64,000 nucleotides of DNA from Polynucleobacter victoriensis (GCF_900187875.1 NZ_FYEX01000002.1:62001-126000); one strand, 5' to 3'; counted from the first letter of the stretch, positions 8,689 to 18,472 are shown. Notes: generated from the letters alone by a model not told the origin. Made by a program: numbers and translations.

Positions 8689-10026
8689 ATGCCTACAAAT
8701 CAAGCCCAAAATAATTTTCCCTTCGTTGCTTGGCTGCGCGATGTAGCCCCCTACATCCATAGTTTTCGAGGCAAAACCTTTGTTATCGGCTTTGCTGGCG
8801 AATTGGTACAAAAAGGCGGCTTAGAGGCTCTCATCCAAGACGTGGCGATGTTGCACGCCATGGGCATGAGAATTGTTTTGGTCCATGGTTCACGTCCACA
8901 AGTACAAGAACAACTAGATTTAAGAAAAGTTACCAGTCGCTATGGTACTGGTGCCATGAGTGGTTATCGAATCACAGATCCAGCTGCTCTTGAATGCGCC
9001 AAGGAAGCTTCTGGTGAATTACGCCTAGATATTGAAGCAGCATTTAGCCAAGGTTTACCTAATACCCCTATGGCTGGCTCACGCATTTCTGTTATTTCTG
9101 GCAACTTCATTACTGCAAGACCAGTGGGTATCGTAGATGGAGTTGACTTCATGCACACTGGTTTAGTGCGTAAAGTTGACTCTGAATCAATCGCACACTC
9201 TCTTGCAAATAACAAGATAGTCTTGATGTCACCTTTGGGTTTCTCACCAACTGGTCAAGCTTTCAATATCGCTTATGAAGATGTGGCCACTGCTACAGCA
9301 ATGGCAGTTAAAGCTGATAAATTGATTTTCTTAACTGAATACAACGGCATCACTGATGCCGACGGAGAACTCATCAAAGAGTTCTCACTACGTCAACTAG
9401 AAGACCATATTAGCGGCTTAACTTTGGCCGATGCTGATCTCAAAGTGCTACTGCAAAACGCTATTCGGGCAATTAAGTCTGGGGTTGGCCGTGTTCATTT
9501 ATTGCCTCATGACCGTGATGGCGCTCTTTTGGAAGAGTTGTTCACACATGACGGTATCAGCACCATGATCGCTGCTTCAGACATTGAACATTTGCGCGAA
9601 GCAAATCTTGATGATGTGGGTGGCATCTTGCAATTAATCGAACCCTTGGAAGACGAAGGTATTTTGGTTGCCAGAGGTCGCGATGTGATTGAACGTGACA
9701 TCACTCACTTCTCCGTGATTGAGCATGACCGCGTGCTATTCGGTTGCGCAGCATTGTTCCCATACTCTAATGGTCTGGGTGAACTGTCTTGCTTGGCTGT
9801 TGATCCAGAAGCGCAAGAGTCTGGTGACGGCGAAAGATTACTGAAGCGTATTGAGGCCAGAGCCAAAGCTCAAGGTCTTAAGAAAATATTTGTATTAACC
9901 ACAAGAACTGAACATTGGTTCTTAAAACGTGGTTTCGTACGCGCTAGCGTTGATGACCTACCAGCAGAGCGTAAAGAGCTCTACAACTGGGAACGTAAAT
10001 CAATGGTTCTCATTAAAAACATTTAA
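8689..10026 (+). CDS. argA: Amino-acid N-acetyltransferase (N-acetylglutamate synthase)
   Basis: A 445-residue protein with the ArgA layout: an N-terminal amino-acid-kinase-like domain (residues 1 to about 290) and a C-terminal GNAT acetyltransferase domain (about 295-440). It makes N-acetylglutamate from glutamate and acetyl-CoA, the first step of arginine synthesis, and the kinase-like domain normally carries the arginine feedback site. Start ATG at 8689 lies 31 bases from the preferred hrpA start, so the two divergent promoters must overlap the coding ends. yggX follows after 31 bases on the same strand. Confidence 0.95.
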   Translation: MPTNQAQNNFPFVAWLRDVAPYIHSFRGKTFVIGFAGELVQKGGLEALIQDVAMLHAMGMRIVLVHGSRPQVQEQLDLRKVTSRYGTGAMSGYRITDPAALECAKEASGELRLDIEAAFSQGLPNTPMAGSRISVISGNFITARPVGIVDGVDFMHTGLVRKVDSESIAHSLANNKIVLMSPLGFSPTGQAFNIAYEDVATATAMAVKADKLIFLTEYNGITDADGELIKEFSLRQLEDHISGLTLADADLKVLLQNAIRAIKSGVGRVHLLPHDRDGALLEELFTHDGISTMIAASDIEHLREANLDDVGGILQLIEPLEDEGILVARGRDVIERDITHFSVIEHDRVLFGCAALFPYSNGLGELSCLAVDPEAQESGDGERLLKRIEARAKAQGLKKIFVLTTRTEHWFLKRGFVRASVDDLPAERKELYNWERKSMVLIKNI

Positions 10027-10057
10027 CTATTAACGATTGCTAATTAAGAGGTAAATA

Positions 10058-10330
10058 ATGGCACGCATGATTCATTGCATCAAATTGAATAAAGAAGCAG
10101 AAGGCTTGGATTTCGCACCACTACCTGGTGAATTAGGCAAAAAAATCTGGCAAGAAGTTTCTAAAGAAGCTTGGGCTGGTTGGATCAAACAACAAACCAT
10201 GCTAATTAATGAAAATCGTTTGAACATGGCAGATACGCGTGCACGTCAATACCTTCTAAAACAAGTGGAGAAGTATTTCTATGGTGAAGGTGCTGATTCA
10301 GCACAAGGATATGTGCCAGAGAATAAGTGA
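10058..10330 (+). CDS. yggX: Probable Fe(2+)-trafficking protein YggX
   Basis: A 90-residue cytosolic protein beginning MARMIHCIKLNKEAEGLDF, with the WAGWIKQQTMLINENRLN block typical of the family. It has a conserved Cys at position 7. YggX protects iron-sulfur clusters from oxidative damage and may traffic Fe(II). A good ribosome-binding site (AAGAGGTAAATA) precedes the ATG. The gene ends ahead of a strong bidirectional terminator shared with the convergent rpiA. Confidence 0.95.
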   Translation: MARMIHCIKLNKEAEGLDFAPLPGELGKKIWQEVSKEAWAGWIKQQTMLINENRLNMADTRARQYLLKQVEKYFYGEGADSAQGYVPENK

Positions 10331-10371
10331 ACTGAAGTAGTTTTTTTAAACTGGACTTTTAGGTTTGCATT

Positions 10372-10398
10372 AAAAAGGACGCATAAGCGTCCTTTTTT
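10372..10398. terminator. Bidirectional rho-independent terminator between yggX and rpiA
   Basis: The stem AAAAAGGACGC (10372-10382) pairs with GCGTCCTTTTT (10387-10397) around an ATAA loop. It has a T tract on the plus strand and an A tract on the other, so it can end both convergent genes. Confidence 0.9.
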
Positions 10399-10425
10399 GT
10401 TACCCCAAGATTCTCAAAATAAGAC

Positions 10426-11121
10426 TCATGAGTAGGTCTGACGGCGAACTCCATTTGCTTCACCAATAAGTAATACATTGGCTTTTCTTCTAGCAAATAA
10501 ACCATTGCAAACCACCCCCGGTATTTGGTTGATATTGGATTCGAGTTCAACTGGATTGGTAATTTTTAAACCCGCCACATCCAAGATCCAAGCTTGGTTA
10601 TCTGTCACAAATACCTGATCGGTGCCTTTGATTTTTCTAAGAGTAACCGTACCACCCAATTTCTCTAACTCTCTAGTGACCTGCGCCGTAGCCATCGGTA
10701 TGACCTCAACAGGCAAAGGAAATTGGCCCATCACAGCGACTTGTTTACTACCATCGCAAATACATACAAATGTTTTAGCCAAATGCGCCACAATTTTTTC
10801 ACGGGTTAAAGCGCCACCACCGCCTTTGAGCATGTGACCTTGAGGATCAATCTCATCCGCTCCATCTACATACATCGGCAAACTTTCCACCGAATTGCTA
10901 TCTAATACATTAAAACCATGTTTTTTTAGGCGCTCAGTGCTAGCTTGTGAACTTGATACCACCCCTGCAAAATGAGATTTATGTGGAGCAATTGCATCAA
11001 TAAATAAGTTCGCCGTTGAACCCGTACCAACCCCCAAGATGCCGCCAGGAGCCATATGCTTTAATACTTCATCTTTGGCAGCCTCAGCAACCATGGCTTT
11101 TAATTGATCTTGGGTATACAT
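10426..11121 (-). CDS. rpiA: Ribose-5-phosphate isomerase A
   Basis: A 231-residue enzyme interconverting ribose 5-phosphate and ribulose 5-phosphate in the pentose phosphate pathway. Visible RpiA motifs are GVGTGSTANLFID (phosphate loop, residues 27-39), DGADEID (near 86) and KGGGGALTREKI (near 99). Length is normal. It is convergent with yggX and divergent from tal, the other pentose-phosphate enzyme here, across a 100-base gap. Confidence 0.97.
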   Translation of the reverse strand: MYTQDQLKAMVAEAAKDEVLKHMAPGGILGVGTGSTANLFIDAIAPHKSHFAGVVSSSQASTERLKKHGFNVLDSNSVESLPMYVDGADEIDPQGHMLKGGGGALTREKIVAHLAKTFVCICDGSKQVAVMGQFPLPVEVIPMATAQVTRELEKLGGTVTLRKIKGTDQVFVTDNQAWILDVAGLKITNPVELESNINQIPGVVCNGLFARRKANVLLIGEANGVRRQTYS

Positions 11122-11221
11122 ATTTAAGCTTTCCGAGGATTTAATTTCAAACTTCTCTAATTATTCAATAAAAATGTCTGCTACATTCTTTTAATTCACA
11201 GAAGCATTCTAAAATAGTCCG

Positions 11222-12169
11222 ATGAGCTCATTACTAGAACAATTAAAACAGTACACCACCGTGGTTGCCGACACAGGCGATTTTGAACGCATGAAGGCAT
11301 TTTTGCCTCAAGATGCAACCACCAATCCATCCCTCATCTTAAAGGCAGCACAACTGCCTAGCTACCAACATCTCATCACAGAGATCAAAACTAAGAATGC
11401 CGGCAAAAGCGTTGATCAAATTATTGATGCTTTATTGGTGGCATTTGGTATCGAAATTTTAAAAATAGTTCCTGGTCGTGTATCTACTGAAGTCGATGCG
11501 CGACTTTCTTTTGATACAGATGCAACCATTAAGAAGGCCCGCGAAATCATTGCCGCCTATGAAGCTGCAGGCATTTCCAAAAAACGCGTGCTGATTAAGA
11601 TTGCAAGTACTTGGGAAGGCATACAAGCTGCCAAAACTCTTCAAGCCGAAGGCATCGCTTGCAACATGACCTTGCTATTTAGCCTAGTTCAAGCTGTTGC
11701 TTGCGCCAATGCAAATGCTCAATTAATTTCTCCATTTGTAGGTCGCATCACTGATTGGCACAAAAAATCATTAGGAACCGAGTGGCAGGATGATGTCCAT
11801 GGCGGTGCTAATGATCCCGGTGTCGTATCTGTCAAAAATATCTATAACTACTACAAGAACTTTGGCATCAAGACTGAGGTGATGGGAGCTAGCTTTAGAA
11901 ATATTGGGCAAATCACTAACTTAGCCGGCTGTGATTTATTAACTATCAGCCCTGAATTATTGGCTGAACTACAAAGTAGCGAAGCAAACTTGAGCTTGGC
12001 ATTAAGTCCTGAAAAAGCAAAATCTATTGGGGCAGCAGAAATTACTGCCGATGAAAAGTCATTCCGCTACCAACTGAATCAAGATGCTATGGCAACAGAG
12101 AAACTTTCAGAAGGTATCCGTCTTTTCTGTGCTGACATTGAGAAATTAGAAAAACTATTGCTAGCTTAA
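11222..12169 (+). CDS. tal: Transaldolase
   Basis: A 315-residue class I TalB-type transaldolase. The Schiff-base lysine is in KRVLIKIASTWEG near residue 129, and the DATTNPSL motif near 28 is typical. It transfers a dihydroxyacetone unit between sugar phosphates in the non-oxidative pentose phosphate pathway, beside rpiA. ATG at 11222; the only upstream -10-like hexamer is TAAAAT at 11210. It converges on rlmB with 21 bases between them. Confidence 0.97.
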   Translation: MSSLLEQLKQYTTVVADTGDFERMKAFLPQDATTNPSLILKAAQLPSYQHLITEIKTKNAGKSVDQIIDALLVAFGIEILKIVPGRVSTEVDARLSFDTDATIKKAREIIAAYEAAGISKKRVLIKIASTWEGIQAAKTLQAEGIACNMTLLFSLVQAVACANANAQLISPFVGRITDWHKKSLGTEWQDDVHGGANDPGVVSVKNIYNYYKNFGIKTEVMGASFRNIGQITNLAGCDLLTISPELLAELQSSEANLSLALSPEKAKSIGAAEITADEKSFRYQLNQDAMATEKLSEGIRLFCADIEKLEKLLLA

Positions 12170-12190
12170 TTACTCAGTTAGCTAGCTGAT

Positions 12191-13012
12191 TTATTTAGAG
12201 GCTTTGGATTGCTTGGCAATTCTTTGCCTTCTAGCTTCGTAGAGACTCACACCGCTTGCAACGGATACGTTAAGGCTCTCTACGCCACCTAGCATTGGGA
12301 TTTTGACAAGCTCATCACAAGTTTCTCGGGTAAGACGTCTCATGCCCTCACCTTCTGCACCCATCACCAAAGCAACAGGGCCTGTGAAATCAACATCGTA
12401 GAGTGTCTTTTCAGTTTGGTCATCAGTACCAATCACCCATACGCCCGCTTCTTGGAGTTCACGCATGGTTCTAGCTAGATTCGTTACTGCGATTAAGGGC
12501 ATGGTTTCTGCAGCACCACTGGCCACCTTACTCACAGTAGCATTCAAGTGAGCTGAACGATCTTTAGGCACAATCACGGCATCCACACCAGCACCATCAG
12601 CTACGCGCAAACATGCCCCTAGGTTATGCGGATCTGTTACACCATCTAAAATGAGCAACAGTGCTGGTCCTGTCAATGCATCAAGCAACTCATCAAGAGT
12701 TTGTACTTTAGAAATACTGTCCGCAAAAGCCACTACACCTTGATGACGGTCATTGCCAGCCAAGGTTCTCAAACGCTCCGTATCAGCTTGATGTAGTCTG
12801 CGACCCAAAATTGGTTCAGCAGTTTTAATAAAGTCCTGCATGCGGCGATCACGCCTTGCAGGATCAACATAGACTGTTCTTAAGGACTCCGGGTCTTGGC
12901 GCAGTCTTGCAATAACCGCATGAAAGCCCAGCAACATTTGTTTGCCGTCACCACCAGCTTGCCTTGATGACTGATCTTGTTTAGATCTAAAACCCTGCTC
13001 TCTATCTGACAT
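12191..13012 (-). CDS. rlmB: 23S rRNA (guanosine-2'-O)-methyltransferase RlmB
   Basis: A 273-residue SpoU-family (SPOUT) methyltransferase. Motifs visible are DGVTDPHNLGACLRVADG (motif 1), MGAEGEGM (motif 2) and SLNVSVASGVSLYE (motif 3). RlmB methylates G2251 of 23S rRNA. The N-terminus (residues 1-25) is a charged extension ahead of the substrate-binding domain. Its ATG overlaps the rnr stop by one base (TAATG-type junction), the usual rnr-rlmB pairing. Confidence 0.95.
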   Translation of the reverse strand: MSDREQGFRSKQDQSSRQAGGDGKQMLLGFHAVIARLRQDPESLRTVYVDPARRDRRMQDFIKTAEPILGRRLHQADTERLRTLAGNDRHQGVVAFADSISKVQTLDELLDALTGPALLLILDGVTDPHNLGACLRVADGAGVDAVIVPKDRSAHLNATVSKVASGAAETMPLIAVTNLARTMRELQEAGVWVIGTDDQTEKTLYDVDFTGPVALVMGAEGEGMRRLTRETCDELVKIPMLGGVESLNVSVASGVSLYEARRQRIAKQSKASK

Positions 13013-15459
13013 TAACGACGGCCCTTGCGAATACTTAATTCATGCCCCTTAGATTTGGCATTACTAGATTTTTTTGGTTTTCTACCAGCTTTAGCAGCAG
13101 CGGTTTTCTTAGCTCCTCTGCCTGAGGCTGATTTACTAGGGGCAGATAATACCCCACCACCCTGAGTCGATCTAGAACCACCTGCTGTCGAGCCAGATGA
13201 ACTAGAGCGCGCTTTCCCTGATGATTTTTTAGCGCTAGCACCTCTGTTAGGCTTATTCGAGCGACCATTTTCCATCGGTGAGAAACGATCGCTCACGCCA
13301 ACACCTGCCACACCATTTCTGTCGCCATTTGGTTTTACAAGGCTAAATTCAATGCGTCTAGCATCCAAGTCAACACGGCTCACCAAGACGTGAACTCGGT
13401 CTGTTAAGCGATAACGAATACCTGTTCTCTCACCACGTAGCTCTTGTCTGGCTTCGTCATACTGGTAGTAATCACCACCGAGTTCACTGATGTGAATCAT
13501 GCCCTCTACAAAGAGACTTTCAAGTTGAACAAATAGACCAAAAGTGGCAACACCGGTGATGGTGCCAGAGTACTCTTGACCCAAGTGATCACGCATGTAG
13601 TAACACTTCAACCAAGCTTCGACATCTCTGGATGCCTCATCTGCACGACGCTCGTTAGAAGAACAATGAACCCCCAACTGTGCCCAAGCAGCCATGGCAG
13701 TTGATGCTTCTTGCTTCGCCTTAGCTCCGCGAGCGGTTTTAGCGGCAGGCTTTGCTTTGGCTTCTTCATGAGATTTTTTAGCATTGGCGGCATTCACTCG
13801 CCCTGGACCACTCTTTGGCATCGCTAAGTTCAAAACTACATCGGCAGGGATATTAGGTGAATATGTTTTCTTTGCCAAAATAGCTTTAATAGCGCGATGC
13901 ACTAGCAAATCTGGATATCGGCGAATGGGGCTTGTGAAATGTGCGTAGGCTGGATAAGCCAAACCAAAGTGGCCATAGTTATCTGGCTGGTAAACGGCCT
14001 GCTGCATTGATCTCAAAACCACTGACTGCAACATGCTGGCATCAGGCCTTGGCTTGATCTCTTCAATTAACTTTGCAAAGTCTTTAGGTCTTGGCTTTTC
14101 AGCACCACCTAAATTTAGCCCAGCCGTCCTTAATACTTGTTTAAGAGTCATCAACTTTTCAGCAGATGGCTCAGCATGCACTCGGAATAAAGAAGCATGA
14201 CCATTCTTATCCAAAAAGTCTGCGGCACAAACGTTGGCCGCCAACATGCACTCTTCAATCACGCGGTGTGCCTCATTACGCACCCTAGGCTCAATACGCT
14301 CAATCTTGCCAAGCGCATTACTGATGATTTGAGTTTCTGTGGTTTCAAAGTCAATTGCACCACGTTTATCTCTAGCCGCTCTCAAAACCTTATAGAGACT
14401 GTATAAACGATCTAAATTTTTCTTAAGATGCTTGAATCTTGCCGCTTCAGGACCATTACTGTTACTTAAAATTTCCCAAACGGTGTTATAGGTAAACCGC
14501 TGCGCTGAATGCATCACGGCTGGGTAAAACTGGTAAGCCTGCACTTGACCATCCATGTCAATCACCGCATCACACACCATACATAAGCGATCGACCTCAG
14601 GCTTTAATGAACATAAGCCATTTGATATTTTTTCTGGCAACATCGGGATGACCCTGCGCGGGAAATACACTGATGTGGCTCTTGAAATTGCATCAGAATC
14701 TAATGGGTGACCAGGCTTAACGTAGTGAGATACGTCAGCGATTGCTACGATTAGACGCCACGCCTTTGCTTTACCCCAGGCAACAGGCTCACAATACACC
14801 GCATCATCGAAGTCTCTGGCATCCTCACCATCAATCGTCACCAAGGGAATATCACGTAGATCAATACGCCCCTCTAGGTCTTCCTCACGAATCTCATTAG
14901 GCAATGCATCAGCCTCTTTGCTTGCTGCAGGAGAGAATAGATGAGGCACACCATATTTACGCACAGCGATTTCGATTTCCATACCCGGGTCATCGATCTC
15001 ACCCAATACTTCCACAACTCGACCAACAGCCTGACGATAACTATCGGGGTAATCAATAATTTCAACAGAAACTACTTGACCCAATTTGGCGTTACCCTGC
15101 CCTTTGGGTGGAATCAGGATGTCATGGCCAATACGCTTATCTTCTGGAGCACAAATAAGAACACCGTTCTCATTTAATAAACGTCCAATCACAAATTGAT
15201 TGGCATGCAAAATCACTTCACTGATTTGGCCTTCTGGTCGACCGCGACGATCCACCCCAGAAACTCTAACAATCACTTTATCGTGATGCATGACACGCGA
15301 CATCTCGCGTTCATTTAAGAAAATGTCTTCTCCACCATCATCAGGAATCACAAAACCAAAACCATCTCGATGGCCTTGGACTGTCCCTTGTTTTTCTGGC
15401 AATTTACGGGCTTTAGCCTCAGACAGTGCCAAGGTCCCTTTAGTGCTTTTTTTAGTCAT
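13012..15459 (-). CDS. rnr: Ribonuclease R
   Basis: A 3'-5' exoribonuclease of about 815 residues that degrades structured RNA. It has N-terminal cold-shock-type OB domains (GFGFVIPD), the RNB catalytic domain (TIDGEDARDFDDAV near residue 245) and one S1 domain (YSGTITGVATFGLFVQ). The tail is rich in Lys, Ser and Gly. I chose ATG at 15459 (MTKKSTKG); an in-frame start at 15516 would add 19 hydrophobic residues atypical of the family. The linker between the RNB domain and the LGVHCSSNERRADEA motif carries a Lys/Ala-rich stretch of about 60 residues, longer than in E. coli RNase R. Confidence 0.95.
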   Translation of the reverse strand: MTKKSTKGTLALSEAKARKLPEKQGTVQGHRDGFGFVIPDDGGEDIFLNEREMSRVMHHDKVIVRVSGVDRRGRPEGQISEVILHANQFVIGRLLNENGVLICAPEDKRIGHDILIPPKGQGNAKLGQVVSVEIIDYPDSYRQAVGRVVEVLGEIDDPGMEIEIAVRKYGVPHLFSPAASKEADALPNEIREEDLEGRIDLRDIPLVTIDGEDARDFDDAVYCEPVAWGKAKAWRLIVAIADVSHYVKPGHPLDSDAISRATSVYFPRRVIPMLPEKISNGLCSLKPEVDRLCMVCDAVIDMDGQVQAYQFYPAVMHSAQRFTYNTVWEILSNSNGPEAARFKHLKKNLDRLYSLYKVLRAARDKRGAIDFETTETQIISNALGKIERIEPRVRNEAHRVIEECMLAANVCAADFLDKNGHASLFRVHAEPSAEKLMTLKQVLRTAGLNLGGAEKPRPKDFAKLIEEIKPRPDASMLQSVVLRSMQQAVYQPDNYGHFGLAYPAYAHFTSPIRRYPDLLVHRAIKAILAKKTYSPNIPADVVLNLAMPKSGPGRVNAANAKKSHEEAKAKPAAKTARGAKAKQEASTAMAAWAQLGVHCSSNERRADEASRDVEAWLKCYYMRDHLGQEYSGTITGVATFGLFVQLESLFVEGMIHISELGGDYYQYDEARQELRGERTGIRYRLTDRVHVLVSRVDLDARRIEFSLVKPNGDRNGVAGVGVSDRFSPMENGRSNKPNRGASAKKSSGKARSSSSGSTAGGSRSTQGGGVLSAPSKSASGRGAKKTAAAKAGRKPKKSSNAKSKGHELSIRKGRR

Positions 15460-15579
15460 ACCCCATTGTCTTACAAGAATGTGAAAACTCAAGCAATATA
15501 TCAAGAATATAATCAAATCAACATTGGCGCTAACACCTCTAGCCCAGAAATATAACCATCAAGGTACGTGGAGATAGAC

Positions 15580-16365
15580 ATGGATTTAGGCATTAACAAT
15601 AAGACTGCCTTAGTGTTCGGCGCGGGTAGCGGCCTAGGTCAAGCCATGGCCATTGCCCTAGCCAAAGAAGGCGCCAAAATAGCCTTGGCTGGCAGAAATA
15701 TGGCCAAACTGGAAGACACTGCCAAGATGATTCAAGCAATGGGCGGGAAGTCTATTTGCATTAGCTGGGATCTGGCCAAGCTAGAAGCTATTGATGGGAA
15801 TTTCTGTCAAATTGAGAAAGAATTAGGCCCCGTTGATATTTTGGTCAACAATACCGGAGGGCCTCCCCCAACTCCAGCCGCCAACCAAGCAACTGCATTG
15901 TGGGTCGAAAAGTTTCAAGAAATGGTTTTGTCGGTGATTGCTATTACAGACCGAGCAATCGGTGGCATGAAAGAGCGTCAATGGGGCCGAATCATCACAA
16001 GCACATCTTCAGGCGCCATCACCCCTATTCCTAATCTGGCGATTTCAAATACCTTGCGCGCATCTTTGCACGCCTGGTCAAAAACCCTTTCTAGAGAGTT
16101 AGCTCCTTTTGGCATCACCGCCAATGTGATTGTTCCGGGGCGAATTGCCACTGACAGAATTAAGTTTCTAGATTCAGCTCGCGCAGAACGAGAAAATAAA
16201 TCACTGGCAGAGATTGAATTGGATAGCCTTAAAACGATTCCTATGGGTCGTATGGGTCGCCCTGAGGAATATGGTCAAGTGGCAGCATTTTTAGCCAGCG
16301 AAGCAGCCTCATATATCACTGGCTCAGTGATCCGAGTCGACGGCGGCAATATCCCAAATATTTAA
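15580..16365 (+). CDS. SDR family oxidoreductase with altered catalytic residues
   Basis: A 261-residue Rossmann-fold protein with the NAD(P)-binding motif GAGSGLG at residues 14-20, NNTGG near 90, and a PGRIATDR/VDGGNIPN C-terminal layout of FabG-like SDRs. The usual Ser-Tyr-Lys triad aligns here to Ser143, Ser156 and Arg160 (motif SNTLR), so the catalytic Tyr and Lys are absent. An SDR subgroup with this SN..R pattern exists, and its chemistry is unclear to me. The start at ATG 15580 has GGAG six bases upstream; GTG at 15568 is the alternative. Substrate unknown. Confidence 0.85.
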   Translation: MDLGINNKTALVFGAGSGLGQAMAIALAKEGAKIALAGRNMAKLEDTAKMIQAMGGKSICISWDLAKLEAIDGNFCQIEKELGPVDILVNNTGGPPPTPAANQATALWVEKFQEMVLSVIAITDRAIGGMKERQWGRIITSTSSGAITPIPNLAISNTLRASLHAWSKTLSRELAPFGITANVIVPGRIATDRIKFLDSARAERENKSLAEIELDSLKTIPMGRMGRPEEYGQVAAFLASEAASYITGSVIRVDGGNIPNI

Positions 16366-17172
16366 TTAAGCACGAATATCTAAGGCAGCTAGCTCTGCCT
16401 CAGTAAAACCAGCGGCTTTACGAGCCTCGTAGTTAAATGGGCCTCTCAGTTTTGGCGCTTCGTATTTTTCAACCAAATCAGCATAAGCTTTAATTGGGTC
16501 AAGTTGGTCTTTTTGACACATGTAATTGAACCAACGATTACCAATCTCTACATGCCCAACCTCATCATTAAGAATGATTTGCAAAAGTCTCACTGCTTCA
16601 TGATCATTGGCTTGAGCCAGCTTTTCTTGAATCGGCGGCAAAGCATCCAAACCACGTGACTCCATGGTACGTGGCACCAACGCCATTCTTGCTAGGATTG
16701 ATTCCGTTGTTTTGCTAACCATTTCCCATAAGCTGTTATGAGCTGGGAAATCGCCATATTTAAAACCTTGAGTTTGAAGATGCTGATTGAGTAACTCGAA
16801 GTGATACGCCTCTTCAGCAGCAACTCTTAACCAATCCTCGTAATATTCTTTAGGCATACCCGCAAACCGCCATACCGCATCTAAAGCCAAATTAATGGCA
16901 TTGAATTCAATGTGAGCCAAAGCGTGTATTAATACTGCACGCCCTTCTGCGGTGACCATTGAGCGACGTTTAACCAAGCCAGGATTTACCAAGACTGGCG
17001 CATCGGGACGACCCGGAATGTCAACATCCTTATCAGATAGAACTGCATCTTCATTTAGATTGATATTGCCAGCCAAGTATTCTTCACGCAGATGAGCCAC
17101 CGCCATACATTTAGCATGCGGTTCTTTGATGCTTAATAGTGAAAGCGCTTGAGATCTGAGTTCTGAATTCAT
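16366..17172 (-). CDS. DUF455 family ferritin-like protein
   Basis: A 268-residue protein of the DUF455 family, which is predicted to have a ferritin-like di-iron four-helix core. Candidate metal ligands are visible in HIEFNAINLALDA (near residue 87), AAEEAYHFELLN (near 119) and NDEVGHVEIGNRW (near 200), giving paired Glu/His residues as in MiaE-like oxygenases. The molecular function is not established. It ends directly against the convergent SDR gene with no gap. Confidence 0.88.
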   Translation of the reverse strand: MNSELRSQALSLLSIKEPHAKCMAVAHLREEYLAGNINLNEDAVLSDKDVDIPGRPDAPVLVNPGLVKRRSMVTAEGRAVLIHALAHIEFNAINLALDAVWRFAGMPKEYYEDWLRVAAEEAYHFELLNQHLQTQGFKYGDFPAHNSLWEMVSKTTESILARMALVPRTMESRGLDALPPIQEKLAQANDHEAVRLLQIILNDEVGHVEIGNRWFNYMCQKDQLDPIKAYADLVEKYEAPKLRGPFNYEARKAAGFTEAELAALDIRA

Positions 17173-17251
17173 AAAAGTAGGTAATTTTTCTAATTATCCA
17201 ATAGTCTCAGGTACATATAAAATGATTTAACTATAAAAATACTAAGACACC

Positions 17252-18472
17252 TTGACTACATACTTGATGCTTCTGACACAAGTCTTATCCATTTTTGGAT
17301 TTGCTTGCTACGCCGCATCCTTAACCCTGATTCAAACCGAGTGGCAATTAAGTAATTTCCAATCCGGTTTTTTAGCGAGCAGTTTTTTCATTGGTTACGT
17401 TTTAGTTGTGCCCTTTGCAACAACTTTGACTGACCGCATCGATACACGCCAAATATATCTAGCGGGCGGTCTGCTTGCTAGCATCGGCTTATTTGGCATG
17501 GGTTACTTTTCCAGTGACTTTCATAATGCGTGGTTTTTTCTAATGTTGCATGGCGCAGGCATATCAGCAACTTACATGCCTGGCCTCAAAATAATCTCCG
17601 ACCGAGTCACGATCGGTGAAATCACTCGACATATCTCTTTCTACACAGCATTTTTTGGTATCGGCAATGCACTGTCATATTACGTCTCAGGAATATTGAT
17701 TGCCCAATATGGTTGGAGAGCAGCCTTTTTAATTACCTCTATAGGACCTGCTCTCGCTGGAATCTTAGCTTGGCTTGGAACACAACGATTAGCGGGAGAA
17801 AAATCTTTTTTTGAGATTAAATTTGATCTCAAAGATGCATTTCCTCTTTTGCGCTGGAAAAAAGTACTAGAAACAAAAGAAGCACTGGGCTACATGCTCG
17901 GGTACACGGCTCACAGCCTAGAACTATTTGCATCTAGAGCTTGGCTGGTAGCATTTTTTGTCTATGCTGCGACCATCGCCAACCCAGAAAACTCTTTCCC
18001 ATTAACCGCAACAGTAATTGCGACATTGATTAATTTGATTGGCGTTCCCGCCTCCATCATCGGAAACGAGATGGCCTTAAGAATAGGTCGTCATCGCTGG
18101 GTCTATTGGGTCATGATTGGTAGCGCTATCAGCGGCATCTCCTTAGGAGCCTCGCTACATGCCCATTGGTCAATTATTTTGATACTTGCTTTTATTCACT
18201 CCATTTTCATCATGGCTGACTCAGCAACACTTACTGCAGGTCTAGTAATCAGCGTGCCTCAAGATATCAAAGGTGCTGCCATGGGACTACACTCGGTTAT
18301 GGGGTTTAGTGGCGGCTTACTAGGCCCTGCAATTTTTGGCGCCACACTAGATATCAGCAGAGCCATGGGTCATGATGGTTGGATGGCCGCTTATGCTTCG
18401 ATTGTTGTATGGGGATTGATATTTGTGTTTTACACACAGTTCTCACTCTGGAAAGTTCAAAGGAAATCTTAA
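17252..18472 (+). CDS. Major facilitator superfamily transporter
   Basis: A 406-residue protein with about twelve membrane segments and MFS features, such as the loop-2/3-type TDRIDTRQIYLAGG near residue 66. The substrate is unknown; the general pattern resembles cyanate/nitrate-like or sugar MFS carriers. The longest start is TTG at 17252, but ATG at 17267 (residue 6) may be the real one; neither has a clear ribosome-binding site. The next small gene begins directly after the stop codon, so the two form an operon. Confidence 0.85.
   Translation: MTTYLMLLTQVLSIFGFACYAASLTLIQTEWQLSNFQSGFLASSFFIGYVLVVPFATTLTDRIDTRQIYLAGGLLASIGLFGMGYFSSDFHNAWFFLMLHGAGISATYMPGLKIISDRVTIGEITRHISFYTAFFGIGNALSYYVSGILIAQYGWRAAFLITSIGPALAGILAWLGTQRLAGEKSFFEIKFDLKDAFPLLRWKKVLETKEALGYMLGYTAHSLELFASRAWLVAFFVYAATIANPENSFPLTATVIATLINLIGVPASIIGNEMALRIGRHRWVYWVMIGSAISGISLGASLHAHWSIILILAFIHSIFIMADSATLTAGLVISVPQDIKGAAMGLHSVMGFSGGLLGPAIFGATLDISRAMGHDGWMAAYASIVVWGLIFVFYTQFSLWKVQRKS

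Noticed and set aside
12160..12186. Hairpin GCTAGCT/AGCTAGC between tal and rlmB, considered as a terminator.
   Set aside because: No T tract follows on either strand and the loop is 13 bases long; too weak to list.
15460..15516. Longer RNase R start adding 19 hydrophobic residues.
   Set aside because: RNase R is cytosolic and family members start near MTKKS; the extension has no ribosome-binding site.
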